Below are positions 10,355 through 22,420 of a stretch of DNA of 64,000 nt, in pieces. The notes under the pieces are model-generated. The model saw only the letters and a list, made by a program, of their open reading frames with translations. It was not told the origin of the DNA and did not search any database. Position numbers and translations under genes: made by a program. This DNA is from Aphrophora alni. Lineage: Eukaryota; Arthropoda; Insecta; Hemiptera; Aphrophoridae. The number at the start of each line of letters is the position of its first letter. Within the stretch, counting starts at the first letter, position 1. The stretch lies in assembly GCA_963513935.1 (NCBI GenBank), contig OY740771.1, forward strand, positions 17,653,349 to 17,717,348. Direction: 5' to 3'.

Positions 10355-10753
10355 CTAAATGCTCACACATCTCTCGCTTGTTAAAGATCCCCACAAAATC
10401 TTGTGTAATGTCCAAATCCATAAGGTAGAAGCCAATAGTATTTCGGGCATTTTTTCCTGTAGAGTAGCCAACTCAACATCCGCTAACTCTACCTTGTAGG
10501 GGATTGCAATGGGATTTTTAAATTTCTTTGCAATGGCTTGCATCCCATCTGCTCCAATAATATTGCATACACGATTCGCCATAGGTCTCTTTCCATTCAA
10601 AGGGAATGGTAATTTTACTTTTACGCCATGTCTTGCGGAAACAAAATCCGTAAATTTCCCACGAAGATAACTGTTAAATACTCCACAGATATTCTTCTTT
10701 ACGAGGCTCTTCCCTTGTTCGCAATCCGAACTGTCGGTTATTTTAACAAGCAT
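10355..10753 (-). CDS. Unknown 132-residue protein, right arm of the palindromic element
   Basis: Start at 10753, stop at 10355-10357 on the minus strand. Its translation is identical to the left-arm copy at 8073-8471, including the poor C-terminal stretch and the alternative open frame, which here runs to 10344-10346. The two copies converge on the telomere-type core. Upstream iteron-like repeats are at 10814-10948 and downstream ones at 10068-10174. Confidence 0.6.
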   Translation of the reverse strand: MLVKITDSSDCEQGKSLVKKNICGVFNSYLRGKFTDFVSARHGVKVKLPFPLNGKRPMANRVCNIIGADGMQAIAKKFKNPIAIPYKVELADVELATLQEKMPEILLASTLWIWTLHKILWGSLTSERCVSI

Positions 10754-10813
10754 TATGTTGTCGCGGAATGGTTTTGTAAGCGGAGTTAGTGGTTTTATAT
10801 TAACTCCAGACAG

Positions 10814-10948
10814 TAAATCGGTTGGTTTTGGTTGGTAAATCGGTTGGTTTTGGTTGGTAAATCGGTTGGTAAAAGTATATTGTGGTTGGTAAATCGGTTG
10901 GTAAAAGTATATTTCGGTTGGTAAATCGGTTGGTAATTTCGGTTCGGT
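10814..10948. promoter_or_regulatory. Iteron-like array upstream of the right-arm gene
   Basis: Mirror of 7878-8012: spaced copies of GGTTGGTAAATCGGTTGGT. Confidence 0.5.
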
Positions 10949-10965
10949 TAAATAGTGGCCAGACT

Positions 10966-13900
10966 AACACTCGTTTGGACTGTGGTAAGCATAGGTTTAG
11001 GCAAAAGTAGGAATTAAGTCTAGGTTAACAATATTTTAACACGATACATAAAAACATGTGCTACACCCTGGTAGACAACGGAGGAAACTACGTTTAACAG
11101 ATTATACACATTAAATGTGTACCCACCTAGGCCGTGGTGGGCAAAAGTAGGAAACTCTAATAGGTTAGGTTAACTATCTTAACACATTATATAACACATT
11201 ATATAAATATATAACACATTATATATAACACATTATTGTAACAGCTGATTGGCTGTGGATGGGCAAAAGTAGGAAACTTATAGGTTAGGTTAACTATCTT
11301 AACACATTATATCTTAACACATTATATATAACACATTAATTGTACCAGCTGATAGGCTGTGGATGGGCAAATGTAGGAAACTTATAGGTTAGGTTAACTA
11401 TCTTAACACATTATATCTTAACACATTATATAAAATATATAACACATTAATTGTACCAGCTGATTGGCTGTGGATGGGCAAAAGTAGGAAACTTATAGGT
11501 TAGGTTAACTATCTTAACACATTATATAATTATATAACACATTATTGTAACAGCTGATAGGCTGTGGATGGGTAAAAGTAGGACATTTATAGGTTAGGTT
11601 AACTATCTTAACACATTATATAAATATATAACACATTGTATATATATAACACATTATTGTAACAGCTGATTGGCTGTGGATGGATAAAAGTAGGACACTT
11701 ATAGGTTAACTATCTTAACACATTATATAAATATATAACACATTATATATATATATAACACATTATTGTAACAGCTGATTGGCTGTGGATGGGTAAAAGT
11801 AGGACACTTTAGGTTAACTATCTTAACACATTATATAACACATTATATAAATATATAACACATTATATATATATATATAACACATTAATTGTACCAGCTG
11901 ATTGGCTGTGGATGAGCAAAGGTAGGAAACTTTAGGTTAACTATCTTAACACATTATATAATAACACATTATTGTAACAGCTGATTGGCTGTGGATGGGT
12001 AAAAGTAGGACACTTATAGGTTAGGTTAATAGGCAAAAGTAGGAATTAAGTCTAGGTTAACAATATTTTAACACGATACTTAAACACATGTGCTACACCC
12101 TGGTAGGCAACGGAGGAAACTACGTTTAACACATTATACACATTAAATGTACCTAGGCCGTGGTGGGCAAAAGTAGGAAACTCTAATAGGTTAGGTTAAC
12201 TATCTTAACACATTATATAACACATTATATAAATATATAACACATTATATATATTATATAACACATTATTGTAACAGCTGATTGGCTGTGGATGGGCAAA
12301 AGTAGGAAACTTGTGGTAAACATAGGCAAAAGTAGGAAACTTTAGGTTAGGTTAACTATCTTAACACATTATATAACTATATAACACATTATATAAATAT
12401 ATAACACATTACATATATATAACACATTATTGTACCAGCTGTTACAAGTAGGCTGTGGATGGGCAAAAGTGGGAAACTTATAGGTTAGGTTAACTATCTT
12501 AACACATTATATACATATATAACACATTATATAAATATATAACACATTAATTGTACCAGCTGATTCAAGTAGGCTGTGGTGAACATAGGCAAAAGTAGGA
12601 AACTTATAGGTTAGGTTAACTATCTCAACACATTATATAAATATATAACACATTATATAAATACACATTGATTGTACCAACTGTTACAAGTAGGCTGTGG
12701 TGAACATAGGTAAAAACTTTTCATACATAGGTTGGATTAACTATCTTAACACATTATATACATATATAACACATTATATAAATATATAACACATTATTGT
12801 ACCAGCTGTTACAAGTAGGCTGTGGTGAACATAGGCAATAGTAGGAAACTTATAGGTTAGGTTAACTATCTTAATACATTATATACATATATAACACATT
12901 ATATAAATATATAACACATTAATTGTACCAACTGTTACAAGTAGGCTGTGGTGAACATAGGTAAAAACTTTTCATACATAGGTTAGATTAACTATCTTAA
13001 CACATTATATACATATATAACACATTATATAAATATATAACACATTACATATATATATATATATAACACATTATTGTACCAGCTGTTACAAGTAGGCTGT
13101 GGTGAACATAGGCAAAAGTGGGAAACTTATAGGTTAGGTTAACTATCTTAACACATTATATACATATTTAACACATTATATAAATATATAACACATTAAT
13201 TGTACCAGCTGATTCAAGTAGGCTGTGGTGAACATAGGCAAAAGTAGGAAACTTATAGGTTAGGTTAACTATCTCAACACATTATATAAATATATAACAC
13301 ATTATATATATATATATATATAACACATTATTGTAACAGCTGATTGGCTGTTGTGGATGGGTAAAAGTAGGAAACTTATAGGTTAGGTTAACTATCTTAA
13401 CACATTATATAACGCATTATATAAATATATAACACATTATATATATATAACACATTAATTGTACCAGCTGATTGGCTGTGGATGGGCAAAGGTAGGAAAC
13501 TTTAGGTTAACTATCTTAACACATTATATAATAACACATTATTGTAACAGCTGTTAGGCTGTGGATGGGTAAAAGTAGGACACTTATAGGTTAGGTTAAC
13601 TATCTTAACACATTATATAAATATATAACACATTATATATATATATATAACACATTATTGTAACAGCTGATAGGCTGTGGTAGGCAAAAGTAGGAAACTT
13701 ATAGGTTAGGTTAACACAAGCACATTACAATTTGGACACTACTATTTGTTGTCAGAGTAACCTAGAGGTACGACTCAGAACCCATACCGTAAGACGTACG
13801 CGAGTTTTTCGCGGTCGCGAAAAACTCGGTAAGTCTTACGGTAAGGGGTTCGTGTCCGAACTTCTACGAAATGTTCTGGCGTTGGCGGCACCGCGTTAAA

Positions 13901-14562
13901 TATCCGACTTGTAATACTATGGGGTTAGGTTAACTATCTTAACACATTATATAAGTATATAACACATTATATATATATATATAACACATTATTGTAACAG
14001 CTGATTGGCTGTGGATGGGCAAAGGTGGGAAACTTTAGGTTAACTATCTTAACACATTATATAATAACACATTATTGTAACAGCTGATAGGCTGTGGATG
14101 GGCAAATGTGGGAAACTTTAGGTTAGCTATCTTAACACATTATATACTTATATAACACATTATTGTAACAGCTGATAGGCTGTGGATGGGCAAAAGTAGG
14201 AAACTTATAGGTTAGGTTAACTATCTTAACACATTATATATATATAACACATTATTGTGGTTACATCATGGCGGCTTATATACCGCGTTAAATATCCGAC
14301 TTGTAATACTATGGGGTTAGGTTAACTATCTTAACACATTATATAAATATATAACACATTATTGTAACAGCTGATTGGCTGTGGATGGGCAAAGGTGGGA
14401 AACTTTAGGTTAACTATCTTAACACATTATATAATTATATAACACATTATTGTAACAGCTGATAGGCTGTGGATGGGCAACTGTAGGACACTTATAGGTT
14501 AGGTTAACTATCTTAACACATTATATATATATAACACATTATTGCGGTTACAACATGGCGGC
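10966..14562. repeat. AT-rich satellite array, right arm
   Basis: Inverted mirror of 4264-7860, unit for unit, with the same order of variants. Confidence 0.9.
13785..13843. other. Strong hairpin/cruciform inside the right satellite
   Basis: Mirror of 4983-5041, with the same 13-bp inner and 11-bp outer stems. Confidence 0.8.
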
Positions 14563-14598
14563 TTATATACCGCGTTAAATATCCGACTTGTAATACTA

Positions 14599-14670
14599 TG
14601 CACGATAGCTCAGTCGGTAGCGTGTCCGCCTTCAAATCCAAACTTCACAGGTTCGAATCCCGCTGGTATT
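14599..14670 (+). tRNA. tRNA-like Pol III unit, right arm (degenerate)
   Basis: Mirror of the left unit: box A at 14606-14620 and box B at 14650-14660, reading toward the right terminus. The acceptor stem does not close. No T-run terminator follows closely; an A-run does. Confidence 0.55.
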
Positions 14671-14739
14671 AAAAAAGTTAAGTGTATGACGTCATGTGTG
14701 TATGACGTCGTGTGTGTGTCTCGACAACAATACGTCACA

Positions 14740-15087
14740 GGTGGGGGGACCAATGGGGGAAGGGAAGGGGCCTAAAGGGGAGGGGCCTACAGGGGAGGGG
14801 CAAGGGGAGGGGTGGGGGACCAATGGGGGAAGGGAAGGGGCCTAAAGGGGAGGGGCCTACAGGGGAGGGGCAAGGGGAGGGGTGGGGGGACCAATGGGGG
14901 AAGGGAAGGGGCCTAAAGGGGAGGGGCAAAGGGGGAGGGGCAAAGGGGGGAGGGGCAAAGGGGGAGGGGCAAAGGGGGAGGGGCAAAGGGGGAGGGGCAA
15001 AGGGGGGAGGGGCAAAGGGGGGAGGGGGGAGGGGGAGGGGCAAAGGGGGAGGGGCGAAGGGGGGAGGGGGGAGGGGTGGGGGTACCC
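14740..15087. repeat. G-rich minisatellite, right arm
   Basis: Exact mirror of 3739-4086, with the G-rich strand on plus. It lies about 35 bp from the right terminus. Confidence 0.9.
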
Positions 15088-15123
15088 CCACCATTTTTGT
15101 CCTCAAGTGTAGCACACTCTACT

Positions 15124-15129
15124 TAAATG
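15124..15129. repeat. Target site duplication TAAATG, right copy
   Basis: Matches 3697-3702 and directly follows the right terminus ...CTCTACT. Confidence 0.8.
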
Positions 15130-15591
15130 TTATTGTACTAACGGAATGTCTTACAAAATAATTGATTTAAACATTTGTTAATTACAACAATACATTTGGA
15201 AACATTGAAAATATTTAATATAGTGTGTTTTGTTTTTACTTCAACAGATGTCGTTGTTCACAAAAACCTATCTTAAAAGATAGAAATCCAAATACATACA
15301 GTTGTTTGATGTTTGAAATCAGCTGATAATGGAAATATAGGAAACAGTTGACTACAGCTGTTATTATTATAGTCCATAAACATATGTAATGGCGCTTGCA
15401 TTTTTGTTAAATATTGAGCATATATTTTGTTGTTTTTATGTTCATTAGATGCTACAGTTTTTCAAAAAGTATATAAAAACACTCGTGGATTCGAATGGAA
15501 TACTGTGTCCAAATTTCAAAGCAATCGGTGAAGAACTTTCTGAGATTATCGATTTTGAACAAACGCACATTTACATTTTTATTTATATAGA

Positions 15592-15626
15592 TAGATTTTT
15601 ATTTATATAGATAGATAGATAGATTA
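15592..15626. repeat. GATA-rich short repeat beside the Helitron 5' end
   Basis: TAGATAGATTTTTATTTATATAGATAGATAGATAGATT. The segment ATTTATATAGATAGAT occurs twice here, once within the Helitron end. Confidence 0.6.
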
Positions 15627-16539
15627 AGTATTAGAGCCTTAATTTAAAATCTTCTGATGTTCTATTTAATAAATTTTAATACTATTATTTAGGAAAACTG
15701 AACTGTCCAGAAAAGCATCCATATAGTTTTAATGGCTTCTAAATATACACTGAAAAAAATTATTCAATTGTTTTTTTTCAACAAAGGCGTACAGAGAGAT
15801 TGTTTTTATAAGTTCATTGTTCTTATGCAATCTTGTTTATTTTTGGGGGAAAGATGAAATGTAATTTATGATCCTACTTATTCAAGAAACTGTTAATAAT
15901 TTATATATTTAAATATGATTTTACATTAGCCTATTCAATTAAAATTTAGAATGTTGAATAGGGTTAAATAAATTCTCTCAAAGGATAAAGAAAAATATCT
16001 TATATTGATATATTATATATATATACACAATTTCTATTCATATCGGCGAAGAAAGTCCCGCGATATTCTTCTCCAATCACAAACTTAGGTGGGCGTGTAT
16101 TTTATAACTAACGTCTTGCTTCTAATGGTCGCCATCTTAATTCCAGATTTTCGTTCATATTTCGACAGATTATGTCTTTGTTATTAAATATTTATATGAA
16201 CTCAGGTGATGTTTTATATTTAGAAATATCTACTTCGTATTTCTGTATATCTCATTTTGTCTCTAGGTCTTCTGTATTTTTATAATCGGCGAAAGATCGG
16301 AGTTATATTTTCAATTCGGTTATTTTCCAAGTTGACCTTTCACGTCTAGATAAAAACAAATTATTTAAGTTTTCTTGTCTTTAACTGTGTATTTTTATTT
16401 TTTATGGATTAATCAAATTCTTAGGCGCAATTTTAATATAGGTTTTGATTTGTTTTAGATTGACAATTTTCTGGATTAGTTATAATTGGGTCGGAAAATA
16501 TTAGATTTACAATTTGTTTTGATTCGAGTCTTATCTTTT

Positions 16540-16786
16540 TGCCGCTAGGCGCGTGTATGTTGACGTTTAAAATCAAATGAATGAAATTGACTTGTTTTTC
16601 TTTTTGTATTTAATACCCTTTAAAATTAAAATTTTGCAAAATCCTTTCTTAGTGAGCGTCTATGACCTCATACAAATATGCCTTTAAATTTTGGTATCAA
16701 TATCTTTGTTGGTTTTTGCTCTACGTTGATTCTCTGTCAGTCATTCATTCAGTCAGTCAGGACAAAGCCGTTTATATATATAGTGA
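16540..16786 (-). mobile_element. Helitron 5' end, second copy (3' end not found)
   Basis: On the minus strand from 16786: TCACTATATATATAAACGGC, then the imperfect CTGACTGAATGAATGACTGAC run and the conserved stretch to about 16620, all typical of insect Helitron starts. Host A precedes the TC, as expected. I could not place a CTRR-plus-hairpin 3' end between 15600 and 16540, so the copy may be truncated or its end divergent. Confidence 0.55.
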
Positions 16787-18779
16787 TAATTTGATTTGTA
16801 ATTTATTCTGGTTATGCTAATTACATTTGGTAACAAACATAAATATACTCCATTTATCGTTCCCAAACCTAAAATACATTTCGATTGATTACTTTTCATT
16901 GATTACTTAACATACGTCTGTGGCTTATTGGAACCATTAAACAATGTTTTCATTATTTATCTTTCAGTACATATGTAATATTTGTGTCTCAGCTGAGGTC
17001 AATTTATATATGTAGATATATCAAATCTAAAAGCCCACTTGGTCTCCCCACTTCCTTCCCTCAAATCGGACAAATATTCCCTTGGCTGCTTCTCAAACAC
17101 GACACTGTACACAGCAATTATTCCTTAAATTAATTAGACAAGATGAAATCTGTTCAAAGACACACCAAACCAGTATACACAGTGACCAAGCAAACACTAA
17201 CAACCACTTCTACCATTGTTTAAACCCAACAATCGAATAACAAAAGTTATATCAAATGATCCAATTAGTACCTTTATTAAACAAACTGTACTAAAACATT
17301 GTACACACCTTCTCATTTAACCGCCCCCAAGACTTTTAAAACTAAACAAAACTATTATTTGGTTACTAAACAAAAGATCTGTTTGGTGGTTGTCAGTCTA
17401 AAAGTGAAGATGAATCATGGAAACCGCATTTTGTATTAAATACAGCAGAAAGGTGCTTTACTTCTGCAGTAAATACGTCTTTAGAGTTAATCATATTTAA
17501 CTAAAACCAATCTTTTAATAACGGTGATCAAGGCCTATTATTGTTGAACTCTAAAAATTTTTCATGTGATTATCCAAACTGTTTTAAAAAATAATTCCAC
17601 AAAATTTTCTTAAATTTTAACGAAATCGGTATATTCAAATTTGAAATACTATTACTTTCTTTAAAGCCCTATGACGTTACTGATTGGACAATCGTTTTCA
17701 TCTAGAGGTTGTAAATAATTAGTTTTCGTTAGGTTTTTATAAGTTAAACTTGAGAAAAATTTGATCAAATATTTGTAAGGATTTTAAGAAAACAACAATT
17801 TCGTGTTTTAGATTCTTATGGCAGACACCGTTAAATTTTGAAAAACCTCTGTAGTCATGTTTGATCATTGTAGAGACGGCAAAGACACGTGATCCCAAAA
17901 ATCACTTTTTGTGATTCGGAGGACTTCCAAATGGATATATCTGGAAAAAATCTAATTCCATTTCTTGATACATCACACAAATTTCTCTAGATTACTTTTA
18001 CGTGAAAAAGCAAAATTATAAAAATCTTCCGATCACACGTTACAAAAATCAAGTCACCGTATTTACTTTAGCAGTCAGTGGACTGATTTTAGATTTACCA
18101 GCTGTGATGATCGCCCTGGCGATTAAGAGTATGAAAAGTCCATTATAGGAGGAACTTAACACACACAAAAATTACCTCACTGTCGTGGTATGTAGAGCCT
18201 GTAAAGGACTAGAGGTTTTAATTTTTAAATAAATTTGATTTAAATTTGTTACGTTGGTTCAGTGTTACAAAAACTACTCTGCTTAAAAAAAAAGTCAAAC
18301 AGCGGCTTCTTGAACGTGTTTCTAATTTTAAAAATTCGGTAATATTACCTCAATACTACAATTAAATATAGGAGTGGCAGAACACTCCTACATGTATTGG
18401 AAATGAGGGATAAATTTATAATTAGAAATCGATTTCAGAAGGCATTATCAAACCGTTGTGAGGTGTTATCTAAGCTTATCCTGCAACTGTAATAGGAGTA
18501 TCAGTGAGCGAAATTGAAAATATATATTCTGAATATAAACACTTGTGCAAACATGACAGAATAAATTACACTAACATTGTCAATTTTTACTAACCCTTAC
18601 CCACTTCAATATTTTTCATTTTGCGCAATGAGTTTTATTTGTGATATCTGGTAGAGGCTACTAATTTGTTTTATTTTAAAATTTTTGTCCTCTTTTTGAA
18701 TATGAGTAAATGTTCTAAAGCTATGGGTAGGGCAATGCTGAATTCCTTAAAACAACAGTATTTATTTAAATAGCTGTTT
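16787..18779. other. No gene recognised
   Basis: AT-rich intergenic DNA. No frame above noise, no tRNA boxes and no clear terminal repeats were seen. Confidence 0.5.
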
Positions 18780-19500
18780 ATATTATTCATGCATTCACAA
18801 AACAAATTTAGTGTAATAAATTTAGCTCCAATATTTAATGTAATACAAGCAGATTCTCTAAATATAATGCCCAATAGTTGGTTTCTTGGTCTTTGTAGGA
18901 AACTGTATTTTATTGGCAGATTAAGGAGTTTCACTCATAAAGTAAGGTTGATTAAAACAGTTTTTAAATAGGCTTTATCAACCTCGTAATTGTGTGTATC
19001 ACTACTTCCTTGACAACGGATAGGCCACATACAGGTATCATAAAAATGTTCTACTCGCTTCGCTCGAATCGGTGTCTCGGCCCTAGCGTACATCGCACCT
19101 GTACACGTCTTACGAATCCTCTACTACTTAATCTCGAGTCAGAAACTCTACGAATATCACATTTTGTCGGCAGATAAGGGTTTGAAATTTCATTTTTCAT
19201 ACTTCACAATTTTTAATCAAAGCTATGTGGGATTGATACCGTTAAGTGCAGAAATGAAGCCTGCAATTTTTTTCCTATTTCAGTTGAATAAAACAGTATG
19301 GACAAAACAAAAACTTTCAAATGGTCGACATTTTGACTTCTTCTGTACGATTTTTTTTAAATGTCGATAGGGCTTTACATGACTAGACTAAATTTCATGA
19401 TTCTGTCTTATATTTTGTGACCATTTACGTGCTTCCATACAGGAGATAACAACGACAATGACAGTGAAATATCTTTTTCATTATAACAGGTTTAAACCTT
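18780..19500 (+). repeat. Dispersed repeat family A, longest copy
   Basis: Landmarks in order are AATACAAGCAGATTCTCTAAAT (18842-18863), AAAACAGTTTTTAAATAGG (18955-18973), CTTCGCTCGAATCGGTGTC near 19058, TGGGATTGATACCGTTAAGTG near 19228, and ATTTTGTGACCATTTACGTGC near 19413. Parts recur at about 36880-37520, 45755 and 46420-46560, 61230-61490 (minus) and 28560-28690. Small frames across it are not conserved between copies. Confidence 0.55.
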
Positions 19501-20225
19501 TCTGTAATTTAATTAAAATTTACCGTTTAAAATCTAACGTCACAATTTTAATATTTTCAACTTTAATGGCGTAAATAGACGTAATGAAAAACCGATTCCA
19601 TTATTGAAATGAAGAAGAAAATCTGATGTTGTGTTATTTTACACAAGAGGTTTTGTACTTTTAACTGTAAAGAAAGTAACAAATTTTAGCTAGTTTTGTA
19701 TAGATCGCTGAAGTGAGAACATATATTTTTCATTCATTGTACCACTACGCTTACCATTGAAAAAATAAATACTTTAAATCGTATTCACAACACCATGTTA
19801 TCATTTCCAAGATACTCAGGGAATTGTAAATACGCGTATCATTATAATGAATATCGTGAAATCAGGTACCTATACACTTCGCTTGTTCCCATTATTTATT
19901 TCGTAATAATTGCTTCTTCTTTTGTTTTGGTACGGTGTCACTTATCTTCTTTGAATACGGAATAGACAGCGAAGTGCAGTCTTATGTCAAGTCCCCGGCG
20001 GTACACGAAGGGAAGCTAAAACCTTGCTCGCGTTTATTCTTAACATCCTGGCTAAGTTGAGTGATCAGCTACAGCTAAAAATGACACTACGAGAGCACGC
20101 TCACCCTGTTGTGTGCCGAAGAAGAGTTTCGTGTTGATAGTGGTGCTGCTGATAGTGGATACTACCAGTTTTTACTTATTTATGAATGAAAGTTGGTGTT
20201 ATGCCGAAAGTTTCCAGGTACTCCC

Positions 20226-20326
20226 GTTCTTCTAGTTCTTTGAAGGTGAACTGGATCTTCTAGTTCTTTGAAAGTTGACCGGCTCTTCTAATTCTTTGAA
20301 GTTAAACCAGTTATTCTAGTTTATTC
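20226..20326. repeat. 28-bp tandem repeat, about 3.5 copies
   Basis: Units starting TCTAGTTCTTTG at 20231, 20259, 20287 (TCTAATTCTTTG) and 20315 (TCTAG), spaced exactly 28 bp with a diverging second half. Confidence 0.85.
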
Positions 20327-21120
20327 AACTACTTTTATGAAAAAAACCAACATCGGAGACTCATCACTGATGTTGTATGTTGAATGACTAAAGAGATTGT
20401 CCAAAAACTATTTAAGATATCTTGAAACGTTTGACAACTGTTTTCGTCTAAATTAAGTTCATAGTGGTTAAATACGGACAATGATTTCTACAACGACAGA
20501 CAGTCGGGTTATGTAAACTAATTTAAATTATTCCTCAGATGAAAATTAATGATCTACCAAAGTAACTGAGCCCATTTAGTAGCACATACTTTCCTTATCA
20601 ATTACTATATATGATGGATAAGCATAGGAAACACCGAAACAAACGAAAATATATTCTTGTAAACAAATATTGTTCTGAATTCTGAACTTTGATATACTTT
20701 AATATGGTTTTAGTGTGTTATTTATTAAGTTAACTAAAAGCTTTATTGTTGCACCGTGGTCACGTGTCCTAAAACTAATAACAGACTTGTGGAATTACAA
20801 AGTTTATTAAAGTTGGCTTGATTGCTTACGATAAATTTATAAGCTTAACAGTTGGTAACCCTTTAAGTTGGTATTATACAAGTTTATTGTCAGCAGTATA
20901 TAACTCGTCTAAAACAGTGTTTTTGAAAATTTTAAACATAGAAGAAAAAATCGAAATAGTTGTTAAAAAAAAAGATATAATAAAATTTTAAACTCTCTAT
21001 TATTTCTAAAAATGTGTATTTTCTTTCTAAGCTAAGATATGTATGTTAAGCTAAGAAGTCCAAAAAAAGTAAAGTGGTAAATATTGGCATCATAAAAAAA
21101 AGAACATATGAGATTTATAT
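20327..21120. other. No gene recognised
   Basis: AT-rich; nothing beyond short homopolymers. Confidence 0.5.
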
Positions 21121-21720
21121 AACGGGGTTTTCAAAAATGACCCTATTTTTGATTAGGTGAATTTATCACTTTAAAAAATGAATATAACACTATATAATTA
21201 TACAATATTCAAATTTATTTTAATCTTTTTAATAAATGTTCAAATGACATCCACAGTTTGCAATGCAGGTTCGGACACGTTTCATAACATTTGCAGCCAC
21301 TTTTCTTAGTGTCTGCTCATTCATGTTTGAAATCTCACTCTTCAAAATTAGTTAAGTGTAAGAGGATTATTTTGAAAAATACTTATTGTTTAAATACCCC
21401 CACAGGAAAAAGTCTTCGGGAATAAGATTTGGGGGATGTAGGCCACAATCCTTTTGATATCACAAATAGACCAAAAAAATCCCTTAACATATCTAGCGTT
21501 CCATTAGAAGTATGACACGTAGCGTTATCCTGTATAATATTTTTGGCATTAACAATATTCAGAATTTGACAAACCTGAGCTGATTAGGAAATGCCATCTA
21601 TCGTAACATCACCCCACGCAGTGTGTCAGCTTCCATAATTACTCTGACAAAATACTTCGCAGAGTTCTCAAGTCCACATCACAGTTAGTTTTATCCTTCT
21701 GTGATACCTATTCAACGGAC
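21121..21720 (-). pseudogene. Tc1-like (DDE_3-type) transposase relic
   Basis: Minus-strand translation gives, in broken frames, the hallmark IIQDNATCHT (about 21513-21543; canonical QDGA-HT, the second catalytic Asp), then SKGLWP and SPKSY-like remains of the SPDL block, then a C-terminal run starting NEQTLRKVAANVMKRVRTC near 21330 and ending in LLKRLK. The DDE third acid is not recovered. A likely terminal sequence AACGGGGTTTTCAAAAATGACCC lies at 21121-21143; no partner end was found. Several stops and frame changes show it is dead. Confidence 0.7.
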
Positions 21721-22014
21721 TATCTCTCCTAATCTTTGCCAACATATTAGGGCCCTTCCTTCTTAACCCTATAAACCATCTGCTTCTTCATTTATCGGGA
21801 TCATTACAAAATAACTTTGAATGCTTATATATGTTCTTATACATTTACATATTAGGAAATTATACTTTATAAAGTATAAACTAAACTCCAGGCGTAACAG
21901 CTGTTTCTAAGCCTAATACACGGTTTTTTAATCAAGTATAGAGAGAGTTTTTTAAACTGTACACACAGAGAATCCCTATCAATTATACCTTCCCAATTAA
22001 GACCTAGATGATGG

Positions 22015-22115
22015 GTAAACACCGTTAATATTTTATCTCCTAGCGGGATTGAATCCGCAAATTCTCACTAGTGAAGTAAACCCGCTAACCATTATGCCGT
22101 CCATAGACTCCTACA
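22015..22115 (-). pseudogene. tRNA-derived Pol III unit (SINE head or tRNA pseudogene)
   Basis: Minus strand: GGCATAATGGTTAGCGGG resembles box A, and GGATTCAATCC is a near-perfect box B about 32 bp later. The T-stem GCGG/CCGC pairs. The sequence after box B (CCGCTAGGA) resembles that of the unit in the palindromic element (CCGCTGGTA). The anticodon arm does not fold convincingly. Confidence 0.5.
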
Positions 22116-22254
22116 GTACGTTCTAATTGTAAATAAAATGAAATGTTTTGAGCAATAATTATTGATATATATGTACATTTTTTTGTTAATAAAAATAATT
22201 TAAATAATGAACACTAACGAGGCAGCTCAATATCCAACTTTGTTGTGGGAGACA

Positions 22255-22420
22255 ATTTAAAATTCAATCGGCCCGAAATTAGTTTCATTAATTCCCTTTG
22301 AAAGCTTTCCTCATGCCAGAGCTGCGGTAATTAATTGCAACATTTTTTAATACAGCCAAATACCTAGATGCTTTTCATTGCTAGTTATTTTAATTGCTAT
22401 AATTAAGTGGGGTTTTTTTA
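22255..22420 (-). repeat. Dispersed repeat family B, copy 1
   Basis: The minus strand aligns with 31322-31480 plus over about 150 bp: AGCAATTAAAATAACT, then AATGTTGCAA-TAATTA, then CTTTCAAAGG-AATTAA-GAAACTAATTT, with similar spacing. No coding frame. Confidence 0.65.

Larger units (their letters stand above)
3703..15123. mobile_element. 11.4-kb palindromic mobile element with telomere-like core (undescribed to me)
   Basis: Position x on one strand mirrors 18826 minus x on the other from 3703/15123 inward to 9396/9430, leaving a 33-bp asymmetric spacer (9397-9429). All paired frames and repeats I compared have identical lengths and translations in both arms, so there are no indels between arms and few or no substitutions. 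Termini read AGTAGAGTGTGCTACACTTG, giving 5'-AG...CT-3', and the insertion is flanked by the 6-bp repeat TAAATG. AG ends plus a 6-bp duplication are the signature of the retroviral-type integrase of Polintons, but no integrase, polymerase, ATPase or protease gene is present, so it would have to be mobilised in trans. Each arm has a single small gene. It lies inside a Helitron. A false head-to-head join in assembly is possible but would not create a target duplication. Confidence 0.75.
1678..15591 (-). mobile_element. Non-autonomous Helitron, interrupted by an 11.4-kb palindromic element
   Basis: Both ends are recognisable on the minus strand. The 5' end at 15591 reads TCTATATAAATAAAAATG, the usual Helitron start, with host A before it. 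The 3' end reads GGGTACAGCTAG to 1678, followed by host T, and has the expected subterminal hairpin (GCCAC/GTGGC, about 1696-1713). The 5' portion (15591-15124) also has the typical run about an uncomfortable-length AT leader with the conserved GATTGCTTTGAAATTTGG segment. Without the insertion at 3703-15123 the element would be about 2.5 kb. It carries only a helicase fragment, so it would have depended on a full-length relative. That the two ends belong to one copy is inferred from matching strand and from the inserted element's target duplication lying inside it. Confidence 0.75.

Noticed and set aside
14599..14670. Functional tRNA gene
   Set aside because: Acceptor and D stems do not pair and no anticodon loop can be placed with confidence.
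3703..15123. Palindrome as a pure assembly artefact (false inverted duplication)
   Set aside because: Different flanks, a matched 6-bp target duplication, a 33-bp asymmetric spacer and consistent Helitron halves argue for a real insertion, although only spanning reads can settle it.
18671..18971. Overlapping frames on both strands as a small gene
   Set aside because: They lie in dispersed repeat family A and are not preserved in the other copies.
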